Numbered from the stretch's first letter, positions 1 through 9,240 are shown. The stretch: 64,000 nucleotides of DNA from an archaeon (GCA_021792955.1 JAJYTP010000001.1:67044-131043); one strand, 5' to 3'. Notes: generated from the sequence alone by a model not told the origin. Numbers and translations: made by a program.

Positions 1-85
1 GCTCAATGCTCATCTTATCCAGCAATAGGCTTAATGGGATCTCATTTGCAACCGCGGATGAGTCCCTGTCCATCCTAGCCTTCAT
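1..85 (-). CDS. N-terminal fragment of an unidentified protein (runs off the left edge)
   Basis: On the minus strand an ATG at 85-83 opens a frame that stays open to the window edge and begins MKARMDRDSSAVANEI. A GGTGAT Shine-Dalgarno-like string lies just upstream and a palindromic TATA element (106-121) lies at about 25-30 nt. Only 28 residues are visible, so no family can be named. The promoter and ribosome-binding arrangement make a real gene start likely. Confidence 0.5.
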   Translation of the reverse strand, partial: MKARMDRDSSAVANEIPLSLLLDKMSIE

Positions 86-105
86 ACATCACCTTTTTTA
101 GCGCG

Positions 106-121
106 TTCTATTTAAATAGAA
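106..121 (-). promoter_or_regulatory. Palindromic TATA element
   Basis: TTCTATTTAAATAGAA is a perfect 16-bp palindrome centred about 28 nt upstream of the minus-strand start at 85. The spacing fits an archaeal TATA box. The plus-strand ClC gene starts 85 nt away on the other side and probably uses a closer A/T-rich box near 186-200. Confidence 0.5.
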
Positions 122-206
122 TGTTTGATTGTAATCACATAGGTGGGATGGCAACGGAAATTCCACCGATCGATGGCTTGAACTGCGATTTAAGATTTTT
201 AAGCTG

Positions 207-1865
207 ATGAAACTAAGCAGATGTGTGAATAGTAAGGTTGGGTACTACATGGTAGTGGCCCTTATAGGGCTCGCCGCTGGCATCCTTGTATCCGGGCTTG
301 AAATATTCTACACATATCTTACTAGCCTGCTGACAATGGTCAGATCTGCTATACCATTTATACTTATAACGGGGGCAGTATTTTTCATATCCTATACTCT
401 TGTCCGGGGCTTAACCACTGATAAAAGGACCGGATCGGGAGCCCACAGTTTCCTTAACAGCTTGCACTTTAAAGGGGGATATTTCAGCCTGAGGGATACT
501 ATAGTCAAGCCGTTGGCGTCCGTGCTTACCATAGCCGCCGGAGGAAGCGCCGGGTTGGAGGGACCCAGCATAGTGGCCGGCTCCGGCATAGCGTCAATTA
601 TATCCAGGAAATTGGGGTTCAATAAAAGGCAAATGAGAATACTTTATCTGGCCGGTGCCGCCGCCGGACTTTCAGCCGTTTTTAAGGCCCCTTTCACGGG
701 GATCCTCTTCGTTCTGGAAATGCCGTATAAATTTGATATAGAAAAGGATGCGTTCTTTGAAGCAACCACGGCATCACTTATAGCATACCTGGTATCCATA
801 CTGCTCACTGGCTCCAAGGACATATTTGGAATAGCCGTGTATACTACGTTCAGTATAGATATCATTCCTTATCTCCTCTTATTCGGGGTGGTGGCTGGTG
901 CCTACTCCATGCTGTTTGTAAGAAGTTTTCAGGTGTTATCCAGGGCATCAAGGGCCCTTTCGTTCAAAAAAAGGGTCAGATATCTGGTGCCCATAATAGG
1001 CTTGTCATTGGGAGCTATGTACTATTTCTTCCCTCTAACCACCGGGCTGGGTTACGCTATAATCCCCTTTCTTATAACTGGGAGCACGATAACGATTAGC
1101 ACTTTGTTAATATTGCTTGTACTGAAGGCGATTACGACGGACTTGACGCTTACGATGGGGGGAAGCGGTGGATTGCTAATACCATCCCTGTTAGACGGCG
1201 CTATTCTGGGGGCCCTGTTTTCCAGGCTGATGCTGGGCCATATAACACCCCTTTTTGTAGCGGTTGGGATGGCCGCAGTGCTGGCTGGAACTCACAAAAT
1301 GATACTGACCCCTACGGCCTTTATCGCGGAGGTTATTGGGCCGCTGGCGGTCATCCCATCCCTGATAGTTACCGCCGTAAGCTATGCAACATCGTTTAAC
1401 GTATCATTTTATCCAACGCAACTGAGAAACCGTGAAGCATATAATTCGCTGGACACCGTCGTGCTTTATGACGCCATGAAAAATAAGGAAAGGGCCAGCA
1501 CGATAACCGTCAATGACATAATGACCCCAGTAGAATTCTATTTGATAGATAGCGAAACGATCATGGAAGGAAGGAAGAAATTTGATAGGAGCAACACAAG
1601 GGCACTGCCCTTGCTGAACCCAAAGGGTAAATTCGAAGGCATGATAGAAGAGAGGGACTTGGAAGGAAAAAGGGCAAGTATTAAGATTGGGGCGCTAGCT
1701 ACGCATGACCTATATTTAATGAGCGGAAAAAGTATAAGTGATGTAATAGAAATCTATAGAAAGGACGGAGAAAAAGCCCTGGCGATAGTTGATCAAGACT
1801 TTACCCTGCTGGGATTGATATACCCCGAGAACATCAAGGAGCTCATAATAAAGATGAGCGGCTGA
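207..1865 (+). CDS. ClC-family chloride channel/transporter with C-terminal CBS pair
   Basis: The 552-residue protein is a polytopic membrane protein. The ClC selectivity-filter signature appears as GSAGLEGPS near residue 113, followed by the hydrophobic helices typical of the family. The last ~130 residues are soluble and contain two CBS-like segments, the first beginning VNDIMTPVEFYLID near residue 430, as in ClC proteins regulated by nucleotides. Whether it is a channel or an H+/Cl- exchanger cannot be decided here. The gene stands alone, with an A/T-rich segment just before the ATG that suggests a short or absent leader. A truncated or frameshifted form is not indicated. Confidence 0.9.
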   Translation: MKLSRCVNSKVGYYMVVALIGLAAGILVSGLEIFYTYLTSLLTMVRSAIPFILITGAVFFISYTLVRGLTTDKRTGSGAHSFLNSLHFKGGYFSLRDTIVKPLASVLTIAAGGSAGLEGPSIVAGSGIASIISRKLGFNKRQMRILYLAGAAAGLSAVFKAPFTGILFVLEMPYKFDIEKDAFFEATTASLIAYLVSILLTGSKDIFGIAVYTTFSIDIIPYLLLFGVVAGAYSMLFVRSFQVLSRASRALSFKKRVRYLVPIIGLSLGAMYYFFPLTTGLGYAIIPFLITGSTITISTLLILLVLKAITTDLTLTMGGSGGLLIPSLLDGAILGALFSRLMLGHITPLFVAVGMAAVLAGTHKMILTPTAFIAEVIGPLAVIPSLIVTAVSYATSFNVSFYPTQLRNREAYNSLDTVVLYDAMKNKERASTITVNDIMTPVEFYLIDSETIMEGRKKFDRSNTRALPLLNPKGKFEGMIEERDLEGKRASIKIGALATHDLYLMSGKSISDVIEIYRKDGEKALAIVDQDFTLLGLIYPENIKELIIKMSG

Positions 1866-2254
1866 TGCCGAACGGCACATAAAATAACATCAGCAGTTCA
1901 TTTTCCAAAACCGTGAGGCCCGAGGGATATATCGCAGGTCTGCTGCCCTGGCGATAGCGATCCCATGCGGATAAACCGGTAAATGCAATGCGCAGTGCAT
2001 TGCGATTTAACACATTCGATTCCGGTCATGCATATAAAATAGTACATCTGTTGGATCCCAGCTTTTCCCGCCCAAAAGGGATCAGATTCAGGGCGTCAGG
2101 CCGGAACGGGCGTTTTTAAGGCCTCCGGTGGACCGCCCTAAACACGGCGCCCTTTCGAAGTTTCGTTAAATCGCCCCCTCAGGGGGTCGATCATGTTCCT
2201 CCCGGCCCTGGAGGGTGGGTTTTCCCGGTATTTTGTTCTACGCATATGCGCGCT
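1866..2254. other. 389-bp intergenic stretch with one hairpin
   Basis: No convincing reading frame lies here. At 1985-2003 GCAATGC and GCATTGC form an inverted repeat with a 5-nt spacer, flanked by AAAT and ATTT, which would make a hairpin of about 11 bp with one bulge. The part at 2125-2230, just beyond the stop of the minus-strand DUF309 gene, shows patchy similarity to 11175-11260, which follows another minus-strand gene (shared GGTGGACC, CCCCTCAG and CCCGGCCC blocks). It may be a 3' untranslated or small-RNA element, but it is unproven. Confidence 0.35.
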
Positions 2255-2857
2255 CTAGGGATCCCAGGTTGGAAGGCCAGAATTTCTGCATGTCTTCTGC
2301 CCTAATTCCATTAGCGAAATGTAGAGGCGCCTCGGATCATTATCGGCTATCGAACGTTCACAGGAATCCAGCAGCGGTTTAGCGTCGATCTCATACTTAT
2401 TGATTGGGCTAATCAGGGCGGCCCTTTTAATTATCCCGAGCGATACCTCCTGTCGGCCCCGCTGGTAGTGGACCATTGCAGCCGAGCAGAGTATCAGGAA
2501 ATGCAGATAATCCTTCCTGCCGCCGCTGGATTTCCTCCAAATTTGTTCTAAAGCTTCATGCGATTCCCAGAACCTTTCCTCCTTTATCAGGCACAGAGCG
2601 CGGCTGAATATATCGTCGTATAACGACGCGTAAAGTTCTGCTGGGACCCTTGCTATCATATCCCTTTCGATAAATGAAAGTGCCGCTTCGTCAAGTTCTC
2701 CCTTTATATCAACTTCTAGATGCGCCATGGCCACCCTTACATCCACAACATCTGCATGCAGCTTCCTCAGGCCATCGATGATCGACTGGCGATCATTCAC
2801 GCTCATCCCGTTCGCCTTAAAAATGTATATATTTCGTCCCCCTTCCATGGCGCTCAC
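2255..2857 (-). CDS. DUF309 family protein
   Basis: The 200-residue product has an N-terminal ~85-residue part that I do not recognise. A C-terminal helical domain carries the DUF309 signature (ERFWESHEALEQIWR near residue 113, followed by a helix with AAMVHYQRG). DUF309 proteins are small helical proteins of unknown function. The GTG at 2857 is taken as start because a TATA-like CCTTAAGTAG lies about 25 nt upstream; an ATG at 2848 is the alternative. It is divergent from folP. Confidence 0.8.
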   Translation of the reverse strand: MSAMEGGRNIYIFKANGMSVNDRQSIIDGLRKLHADVVDVRVAMAHLEVDIKGELDEAALSFIERDMIARVPAELYASLYDDIFSRALCLIKEERFWESHEALEQIWRKSSGGRKDYLHFLILCSAAMVHYQRGRQEVSLGIIKRAALISPINKYEIDAKPLLDSCERSIADNDPRRLYISLMELGQKTCRNSGLPTWDP

Positions 2858-2951
2858 CAGATATGTTGGAGTAGGCTCTACTTAAGGAATAGTCAGGAAT
2901 CGAAGCAAGCAGTAATAATTAAAAGCCTCCCAGGCCGCTTCTAGGGATGGA

Positions 2952-3902
2952 ATGATAGAAGGGGAAGTCGGTGGAATCGCCATGGGCGACTCGTACCCCG
3001 TGAGAATAATAGGTGTCATAAATCTGTCCAGGGAGTCATTCTACGAAGGGTCCGTAGCCAAGGGGCTGGACGAAGTTTTGGAGAGGGCAAGACGGTTCAT
3101 ATCGGAGGGGGCCGACGTGATAGATATAGGTGGTATGTCAACGGCACCCTATAAGGAAACCTGGATAACCGAGGAGGCCGAAATCAACAGGCTTCTGCCC
3201 GTAGTCGGAGAGCTTGCCAGGGCGGTGAAGGCGCCCATAAGCGTGGACACGTACAGGCCAGCCGTAGCTGAAAAGGTGCTCAATGCGGGGGCGATGATAA
3301 TAAACGATGTAAGCGGCCTGGGCGTACATCCATCTTTAGCGAAGGTGGTTTCTGACCATGGCGCATCAATCATCACATGCGCAAGGGTCCCTGAATCATC
3401 CGACCCTGTGCAGATAGGCGATCCAGTAGGGCTCCTGAACAGGTCGATTGAACGCACGATCAGAATGCTTGTAAAGGAGAACGTTAATAAAAGGAAGGTC
3501 GCCATCGATCCGTGCATTGGTTTTTCTTCGCTGAGACCCTCAGATGAGCCGCATGCTTCCGGGGGCATATACAGGCAGGGCAGCACCTCATGGCCATTCT
3601 GGAAATGGGATTCATATATAGTAGGCAATTTATGGAAATTTCGAAGGTCGGGATTGCCGATCGTAGTGGGGGTCTCCAGGAAGTCCTTCATAAGAAGGAT
3701 ATGCGAAGTTGATGACCCTGAACGCGTAGTGTTTGGAAGCGTAGCCGCTGAAGCTATAGCGGTTATGAATGGAGCCCACGCCATAAGGACCCATAACCCC
3801 TTTGAAAGCAGGCAGGCTATAAGGATAGCCGAGAGCATAAAAAGGGAGGTGCATCAAGGCGCTAAACCGCGAAGCAGGCCCGCCTTAGAAAAACGATCGT
3901 AA
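2952..3902 (+). CDS. folP: Dihydropteroate synthase-like protein
   Basis: The 316-residue protein shows pterin-binding TIM-barrel motifs: IGVINLSRESF at the first strand, ADVIDIGGMS at the second, ISVDTYRPAVAEKVL, MIINDVSGL and a late VVGVSRKSFI. DHPS condenses 4-aminobenzoate with a pterin pyrophosphate in folate or methanopterin synthesis. A TATA-like AATTAAAAGC at 2917-2926 fits a leaderless start at 2952; an internal ATG at 2982 also precedes the conserved part. The middle segment (residues ~195-230) is less conserved, so an archaeal DHPS-like enzyme with altered substrate is possible. The C-terminal tail is basic. Confidence 0.85.
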   Translation: MIEGEVGGIAMGDSYPVRIIGVINLSRESFYEGSVAKGLDEVLERARRFISEGADVIDIGGMSTAPYKETWITEEAEINRLLPVVGELARAVKAPISVDTYRPAVAEKVLNAGAMIINDVSGLGVHPSLAKVVSDHGASIITCARVPESSDPVQIGDPVGLLNRSIERTIRMLVKENVNKRKVAIDPCIGFSSLRPSDEPHASGGIYRQGSTSWPFWKWDSYIVGNLWKFRRSGLPIVVGVSRKSFIRRICEVDDPERVVFGSVAAEAIAVMNGAHAIRTHNPFESRQAIRIAESIKREVHQGAKPRSRPALEKRS

Positions 3903-3935
3903 GGTTTATAATCGTTTTTGTTTAGTATACTCAGA

Positions 3936-5009
3936 ATGATAACAAAGGTGATTGCACTGTTCCTGGTGGCAATTATACTGATAACCCCTGCCGCCTTCTT
4001 AACCGGTTATTATCTTGGAAGGAGCGATACCACCCCAGCTCAAACTAGCAGTCCTCAGTACCTTAGCATAATAGCCGCATCGCTATACGCCAAATATATA
4101 GGCGCGGCCAGCAAGGAGGCGGGCATAAATTCCACCATTGAAGCAGAAGGTGCGGTCGAGGCCGCGCGTCAGGTCGTTTTAAGCCCCAGCGAATTCGGGT
4201 TATATGCTACCCCGGAACCTTCACTTATCACTGGAATAATTGGAAATATAAGCGGTTGGTACATAGCCGTTGCGTCGGACCAGATGGTCATAGCATACTC
4301 GCCGCTGGCCCCTGCGGCAAATGAGCTTGCGACCCTTAACGGGGAAATTAACGCATCCATTCATGCCGGCGATGCCAACCTGACCGCATATTTAAACGAC
4401 CTGTATTCCATTGTGCTGTCGCCTTCATCCAAATTGGGCATAACGAACCCGAACACGGACCCAGAGGGCATTGATGCCCTTTTAGAGCTGCAGCTGGCTG
4501 GCATATTTGAAAACCGAAGCCCCAGCCATTACCTAGACCAGTTCAATGCGCTCAACGCGAGCGGATCGGTCGCTGAAACTACGGCTGGGTCTTCGCTGAT
4601 AGCGTACATCCAGAGCGGGCAGATTTATTATGATATAGCCATGTTCAAATCGGCGGCCGAGGCCTACAACCTATCCTACGTGTGTCTGCCACCCCAGATA
4701 AATCTGGGAAGTGTGGCATACAGCAGCTATTACAGACAGGCATCGACGGTCATAACTGTTAACGGCGTCCCTCTGCAGGTAGTGGGGGGACCCATATTCT
4801 TCAGTATGACCATACCTAATGGGTACGCACATAAGGAACTCGCGGCTCAGCTAATAGTTTACATGAATAGCCAGCCGGGAAGGGCGCTGATGTCCCAGTA
4901 CGGCCTTTCCCCCCTTCCAGTCGAAATGTTATACGGCGATATCAACGATGTGCCACAGCCGCTCAGCTATCTGATAAATTCGACATCCATTGAAAATGTC
5001 CACCAATAG
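3936..5009 (+). CDS. wtpA: Tungstate/molybdate-type ABC transporter substrate-binding protein
   Basis: The product (357 residues from this start) has an N-terminal hydrophobic segment followed by a T/S/Q-rich linker, so it is probably a membrane-anchored extracellular binding protein. LGITNPNTDPEGIDALL matches the oxyanion-binding region of the ModA/WtpA family. The frame is open from a TTG at 3918, but a TATA box (GGTTTATAATCG, 3904-3915) about 26 nt upstream of ATG 3936 favours a leaderless start there. It leads a three-gene operon with overlapping permease and ATPase genes. Tungstate or molybdate is the likely cargo; sulfate is less likely. Confidence 0.83.
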   Translation: MITKVIALFLVAIILITPAAFLTGYYLGRSDTTPAQTSSPQYLSIIAASLYAKYIGAASKEAGINSTIEAEGAVEAARQVVLSPSEFGLYATPEPSLITGIIGNISGWYIAVASDQMVIAYSPLAPAANELATLNGEINASIHAGDANLTAYLNDLYSIVLSPSSKLGITNPNTDPEGIDALLELQLAGIFENRSPSHYLDQFNALNASGSVAETTAGSSLIAYIQSGQIYYDIAMFKSAAEAYNLSYVCLPPQINLGSVAYSSYYRQASTVITVNGVPLQVVGGPIFFSMTIPNGYAHKELAAQLIVYMNSQPGRALMSQYGLSPLPVEMLYGDINDVPQPLSYLINSTSIENVHQ

Positions 5010-5796
5010 GGATTATATCCCCTTCCTGATCCCCCTTATCCTTTTGACCGTCTTTTTCTTCATTCCCATAGCTTTGATGATCTACATAGCTGGCCCCAGA
5101 AGCATAGTCAGCGCGTTTATGGATGTTCAATTTCTGAGTTCGGTGGAACTTACCTTCCTAAGCGCCACAATATCCACCGCCGTAGCGGTGCTTGTTGGCA
5201 CGCCGGTGGCCTACCTGTTGTCCAGAAGGATCATAGGTTCGAGCAAGACCAACCTGTTCTCCAACCTGTTGATTTCGCCACTAACCATCCCCCATACCGT
5301 AGTCGGTATAATGTTGCTCATACTGTTCACGCCGATATCACCGATTCATGCCCTGGTGCCCGGCCTGTCCCTTGTTAACAGCTTCGTCGGGCTGATCGCC
5401 GCGTTATTCTTCGTATCGGCGCCAATTTATCTGATCTCCATGAAAGAATACTTTGACAGGATGGAGCCGAGGTATGAGATGATAGGGATGAGCCTGGGGG
5501 CGAGTCCCCTTGAGGCATTTGTAAAAATAGCTGTGCCCAACTCAAAAAGGGGCATCCTGAGGGTGGCGCTGATTTCCTGGGGAAGGGCCATAAGCGAATT
5601 CGGTTCCTTGCTCATACTGACATACTTTGTTACGCTTGCCCCCGTCTTTGAGTACGTAAGGCCAGCTTCCGTGTATGTCTGGTATCAATATGAAGTATAT
5701 GGTTTGAACGCTGTGCTGGGATATTCTGCTGCCCTCCTGCTGATCTCCATGGTGGTGCTTGTGGCTATGATAGTGGTGAGCTATAAAAATGACTGA
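4990..5796 (+). CDS. wtpB: ABC transporter permease, tungstate/molybdate type
   Basis: The 268-residue integral membrane protein has about six hydrophobic segments. The binding-protein-dependent permease EAA loop appears near residues 160-200 (MIGMSLGASPLEAFVKIAVP), which docks on the ATPase. The frame starts with TTG at 4990 inside the 3' end of the binding-protein gene; ATG 4996 is an alternative. Its stop overlaps the ATPase start by 8 nt, so the three genes are translationally coupled. Confidence 0.87.
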   Translation: MKMSTNRDYIPFLIPLILLTVFFFIPIALMIYIAGPRSIVSAFMDVQFLSSVELTFLSATISTAVAVLVGTPVAYLLSRRIIGSSKTNLFSNLLISPLTIPHTVVGIMLLILFTPISPIHALVPGLSLVNSFVGLIAALFFVSAPIYLISMKEYFDRMEPRYEMIGMSLGASPLEAFVKIAVPNSKRGILRVALISWGRAISEFGSLLILTYFVTLAPVFEYVRPASVYVWYQYEVYGLNAVLGYSAALLLISMVVLVAMIVVSYKND

Positions 5797-6406
5797 TTTG
5801 AGGGTCTATGATCTGACGTCAAGGAGGAGCTCTTTCGTTGTAGGCCCCATAAGCATGCAACTTGGCCGCGGGGAGGGGGCGTTGATATATGGGGGAAATG
5901 GCATCGGCAAGACGACATTGCTATTTACCATTGCCGGGCATCTTCCGGCCACCGGCGGAACGGTCATATTGAATGGCGTCGATATAACGAAGCTCCCTCC
6001 TTACAGGAGGGACCTGACACTGGTCCCTGCCGAGTCATCCACGTTTCCAAATATGTCCGTCAGAGAAAACCTTGGCTTCGCCCTTAACCATGCAAAGGAG
6101 AGGCCGGACGGACAGAAGCTGATCAGGGCCTTCGATCTGGACGCGCTGCTCGATAAGAGGGGGGGAGCTGTGAGCCTGGGCCAGTCAAAGCTGATTGATG
6201 TAGCAAGGGCGCTTATGTACAACCCAGCGCTGATGCTGCTAGATGAGCCATTTTCACACCTCTCCGAGGAGCTCGCGGCGAAGGTTCAAGACGCCTTAAA
6301 CAGGTATCGGATTGACCGCGGGGGGATGCTTATCGTAACATCGCAGGCGCGCATAAATGGGTTTGACAGGGAAATCCCGCTGGAGCATATCAATCACGCA
6401 ACCTGA
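5789..6406 (+). CDS. wtpC: ABC transporter ATPase subunit with degenerate Q- and H-loops
   Basis: The 205-residue protein is a bare nucleotide-binding domain. Walker A is GGNGIGKTT near residue 33, the signature is VSLGQSKLIDVARAL, and Walker B is ALMLLDEP. It lacks the C-terminal regulatory (TOBE) domain usual in ModC/WtpC. Two normally invariant residues seem altered: the Q-loop glutamine position reads VPAESS, and the H-loop, normally VTHD, reads VTSQ. It overlaps the permease gene, so it is surely the transporter's ATPase; the changes could mean low ATPase activity or unusual coupling. Confidence 0.85.
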   Translation: MTDLRVYDLTSRRSSFVVGPISMQLGRGEGALIYGGNGIGKTTLLFTIAGHLPATGGTVILNGVDITKLPPYRRDLTLVPAESSTFPNMSVRENLGFALNHAKERPDGQKLIRAFDLDALLDKRGGAVSLGQSKLIDVARALMYNPALMLLDEPFSHLSEELAAKVQDALNRYRIDRGGMLIVTSQARINGFDREIPLEHINHAT

Positions 6407-6884
6407 CCATCTCGGCCTTCTGAACCTCCACTATATCCGACAGGCGAATTTTCAACGTCATGTCGATCTCTCCGCCACCAGCGTATACCATCACGTCTGG
6501 CGGTAGTTCCTGGTCCACTACCGTCCTTATAGGTGAAAGGAGGGCGACGGGTGGCAGGGATCCCACCTGGTATCCTGTTATCTTCACCACCTCTTCGGCC
6601 GTCGCTAGCCTCAGCCCGTCCATGCCGAGCCGCCTTGCGAGGGCCGTCTGGTTAACCCTTTTATCGCCCCGGCAGACCACTAAAAGCGGTTTCGCTGAAC
6701 CATCTATGAAAAGGATGGTCTTTACGATCCTGTCCAGAGGCGCCTGAAGCTCTTCACTGGCAGCGGTCGCAGAGTAAGCGGGCCCATGCTTTATCAGCCA
6801 GAATTTGATGCCAATGGCCTCTAGCTTCTGCGATAGATACTTCGAATTAAGGATGTCGGGCGCGCGGTCCACCTGTCCTACCAA
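6390..6884 (-). CDS. YbaK/ProX-type aminoacyl-tRNA deacylase
   Basis: The 164-residue protein matches the YbaK/aminoacyl-tRNA-synthetase editing-domain fold: VKTILFIDG, a lysine-bearing KRVNQTALARRLG segment and TGYQVGSLPPVAL, the family's glycine-rich signature. Such proteins hydrolyse mischarged tRNA (for example Cys- or Ala-tRNA-Pro). The start is a TTG at 6884, just after the nucleoside hydrolase on the same strand, so they form a two-gene unit. The 3' end overlaps the convergent ABC ATPase gene by 17 nt. Confidence 0.85.
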   Translation of the reverse strand: MVGQVDRAPDILNSKYLSQKLEAIGIKFWLIKHGPAYSATAASEELQAPLDRIVKTILFIDGSAKPLLVVCRGDKRVNQTALARRLGMDGLRLATAEEVVKITGYQVGSLPPVALLSPIRTVVDQELPPDVMVYAGGGEIDMTLKIRLSDIVEVQKAEMVRLRD

Positions 6885-6913
6885 GCTCTCGCCTATGGCT
6901 TTGGAGATAGCCG

Positions 6914-7852
6914 TTAACTTCCGTTAAGGGTATCGAATAGCAGTTTCTTGAACTTCGCGGTGTCCGCTTCATAGACCACATTGACGTTAGCATCCTTCAA
7001 CATTATGTTATAATCGTCGACGCTTATGGCCCCCCTGAATGGCCCGTCGCGGTTATCCACTATTACATATCTTGGAATTGTCCTGGTTGCTATCGAACCG
7101 TCGATCGCGATGGCCATGGTTATGGAATCAGGGCAGGTTATCCCCTCCAGGCCCGTGGATTTTTGTAGGTATGCCTTTTCAGCGCTGCTGATCTGCAGGA
7201 AAAATTTAGAATTGGCAGTGCCCATCAGTCTAATCTGGTCTATATCATCCTTGCCCAGAAGGCCATACTTCATGGTTATATCCCATCCCACCATCGTCAT
7301 CGGGATCCCGGACCCTAGAACTATGCTTGCGGCGTCGGGGTCAACCCATGTATTGAACTCGGCGCTCGGCGTTACGTTGCCTGGATAGTTGTGCGTGCCG
7401 CCCATAAAGTAGATGTGCTTTATCTTCTTAACTATGGATGGGTCCTTCCTTATGGCCAACGCCAGGTTGGTCATGGGCGCCAGTTCAACTATCGTCATTT
7501 CACCCGGGTTATCGTTGATCGTGTCCACTATGGCATCGATTGCGTGCACCTTTTCGACAGCCTTGCTGGCCTTCGGAAAATTTGCGTTGCCCATTCCGTC
7601 CTTGCCGTGCACCTCCTCAACGGTGGTCCAGTTCTTGAGGATTGGGGTCCTGCACCCAGCATAAACAGGGACCTGATTGCCCTTTCCGGCGAATTCGACG
7701 GTGTACAGGGCGTTCTCCACTTCCTGATCAAAGGATACGTTGCCGCAATTTACGGTCACGGCATCCACCTTCACGTCCTGGTTTTTCAGCGCCAGAAGCA
7801 AGGCTGCCGCATCATCCCCGGCGGTATCGGTATCTATTATAAGGTGCAGCAT
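6914..7852 (-). CDS. Nucleoside hydrolase (IunH/RihA-like)
   Basis: The 312-residue enzyme opens with the calcium-binding signature DTDTAGDDAAALLLAL at residues 7-22, which defines inosine-uridine nucleoside hydrolases. Later family landmarks include HGKDGMGN, FMGGTHNYPGNVTPSAEFN and DPDAASIVL. It cleaves the N-glycosidic bond of nucleosides for base salvage. A TATA-like GCTTAAATGATG about 25-30 nt upstream fits the ATG start. Substrate preference cannot be read from the sequence. Confidence 0.92.
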   Translation of the reverse strand: MLHLIIDTDTAGDDAAALLLALKNQDVKVDAVTVNCGNVSFDQEVENALYTVEFAGKGNQVPVYAGCRTPILKNWTTVEEVHGKDGMGNANFPKASKAVEKVHAIDAIVDTINDNPGEMTIVELAPMTNLALAIRKDPSIVKKIKHIYFMGGTHNYPGNVTPSAEFNTWVDPDAASIVLGSGIPMTMVGWDITMKYGLLGKDDIDQIRLMGTANSKFFLQISSAEKAYLQKSTGLEGITCPDSITMAIAIDGSIATRTIPRYVIVDNRDGPFRGAISVDDYNIMLKDANVNVVYEADTAKFKKLLFDTLNGS

Positions 7853-7993
7853 AAGGCGTCTGTAAACCTACATCATTTAAGCGTTTCTAGGAAATGGCAC
7901 GGGCAGCATCCGATCCTGGTAATTGACCCGAAGCAGCCTTGCCAGCTGGTGTTTTTGGCAAGATTTAATAAGAACCATCAGAAACAACGGCAA

Positions 7994-8251
7994 ATGACAA
8001 GCGTTTATGTATTTGTTAATATATTTGTGGAATCCTCAATGATGGACTATGTACTGGGCGCCCTGGCCGAGATCCCTGAAGTGGTGGAGCTCTACGAAGT
8101 CACTGGCGAGTTTGATATAATTTCCCTGATATCCTGCTCTGACATTGAGGACTTCAGAAACATACTCAAAAACAAGATCCTGAAGATACAGGGGATCAAG
8201 AGCACGGTAAGTGCGGTGGTCCTGCACATGCATAAGGGAGCCAAGCTGTAA
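7994..8251 (+). CDS. Stand-alone Lrp/AsnC ligand-binding (RAM) domain protein
   Basis: The coding part starts at ATG 7994 and gives an 85-residue protein. It matches the AsnC/Lrp effector domain (YVFVNIFVESSMMDYVLGAL, then EVVELYEVTGEFDI) and has no helix-turn-helix. Such single-domain proteins bind amino acids or modulate full-length Lrp regulators. A TATA-like AGATTTAATAAG lies about 25-30 nt upstream. The frame stays open far to the left, but that stretch is antisense to the nucleoside hydrolase and non-coding. Its stop is 2 nt from the following tRNA thiolase gene, suggesting co-transcription. Confidence 0.85.
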   Translation: MTSVYVFVNIFVESSMMDYVLGALAEIPEVVELYEVTGEFDIISLISCSDIEDFRNILKNKILKIQGIKSTVSAVVLHMHKGAKL

Positions 8252-8253
8252 GC

Positions 8254-9240
8254 ATGGAAGTCAGATCAACATTCAGTCAAGAGTCAATAAAAAAAATGGG
8301 CGTTAGCCCTCAGCTGTCAGCTTATACGTGTTCAAAGTGTAAAAAACGCCCGGCCTTCTACAACAGGGCCTATTCTGGGGAGTACCTATGTAAAAAGTGC
8401 TTTGTAAAGGCCATATACAAGAAGACGGTTGATACCATCAAGAAATACAAACTGATAAACTACGGTGAAAGGGTGGGGGTGGGGGTCTCTGGAGGGAAGG
8501 ACAGCCTTTCCCTTCTGTTCATATTAAGCAAGTTCCTCGGCGCGGAAAGGCTTGTATCGATAACCATAGATGAAGGAATTGCCGGATACAGGGAGGAGGC
8601 CGTTGGATTTGCCGAAACGGTTTCACGGAGGCTTGGGGTAAAGCATGTGGTATACACCTATAAACAGCTGTTTGGCCGTTCGATGGATGAGGTACAACCG
8701 TTAAAGGGCGACCATTCTTCATGTTCCCTGTGCGGCACATTTAGAAGGCGGGCCCTGGATATAGCAGCCGAAGAGGCTGGCGTCGATGTATTGGCTACAG
8801 CCCATAACCTGGACGACCTTGTCCAATCCTTTCTGATAATCCTTACCAATGGGGACCTCGACAGGCTCGCCGAGGCAAATCCCGCGGTCGGATATTCTAC
8901 GGCCTTCAGTGCCAGGAAGGTGCATCCATTTATGGCCATCTATGAAAGGGAGCTCGCGATATTCGCCATGCTTAAGCGGTTTCCGATGCAGTCGGTAACA
9001 TGCCCATATATGAATGAAGGTATAAGGACAGAAGTTAGGAACTTCCTCAATACGCTGGAGGAAGGGCATCCAGGGATCAAATTTGAGCTCCTGAGGTCCT
9101 ACGAAGGCTTGGTTGAAAGGCGCACGTTCAGGAACGGCGGCAGCTGCAGCAGGTGCGGTAGGCCGTCCAAGGGGAACCTTTGTCAGGTCTGTATGATGAT
9201 GGACGCCCTGGATGAAGCCAGCCGCCATCACGGTGGATAA
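8254..9240 (+). CDS. tRNA 2-thiolation protein, TtuA/NcsA family
   Basis: The 328-residue protein has an N-terminal zinc ribbon (CSKCKKRPAFYN ... CKKC), a PP-loop ATP-pyrophosphatase core with the signature VSGGKDSL near residue 79, the CSLCG pair that holds a catalytic cysteine, the ATAHNLDDLVQ helix and a C-terminal zinc ribbon (CSRCGRPS ... CQVC). This order is that of TtuA (thiolates U54) and NcsA/Ncs6 (thiolates wobble U34). The sulfur donor protein is not adjacent. The target position cannot be decided from sequence alone. Confidence 0.9.
   Translation: MEVRSTFSQESIKKMGVSPQLSAYTCSKCKKRPAFYNRAYSGEYLCKKCFVKAIYKKTVDTIKKYKLINYGERVGVGVSGGKDSLSLLFILSKFLGAERLVSITIDEGIAGYREEAVGFAETVSRRLGVKHVVYTYKQLFGRSMDEVQPLKGDHSSCSLCGTFRRRALDIAAEEAGVDVLATAHNLDDLVQSFLIILTNGDLDRLAEANPAVGYSTAFSARKVHPFMAIYERELAIFAMLKRFPMQSVTCPYMNEGIRTEVRNFLNTLEEGHPGIKFELLRSYEGLVERRTFRNGGSCSRCGRPSKGNLCQVCMMMDALDEASRHHGG

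Noticed and set aside
7391-7993. Long plus-strand frame running into the RAM-domain gene.
   Set aside because: It is antisense to the nucleoside hydrolase and has no family-like features; the real start has a TATA box at the right distance.
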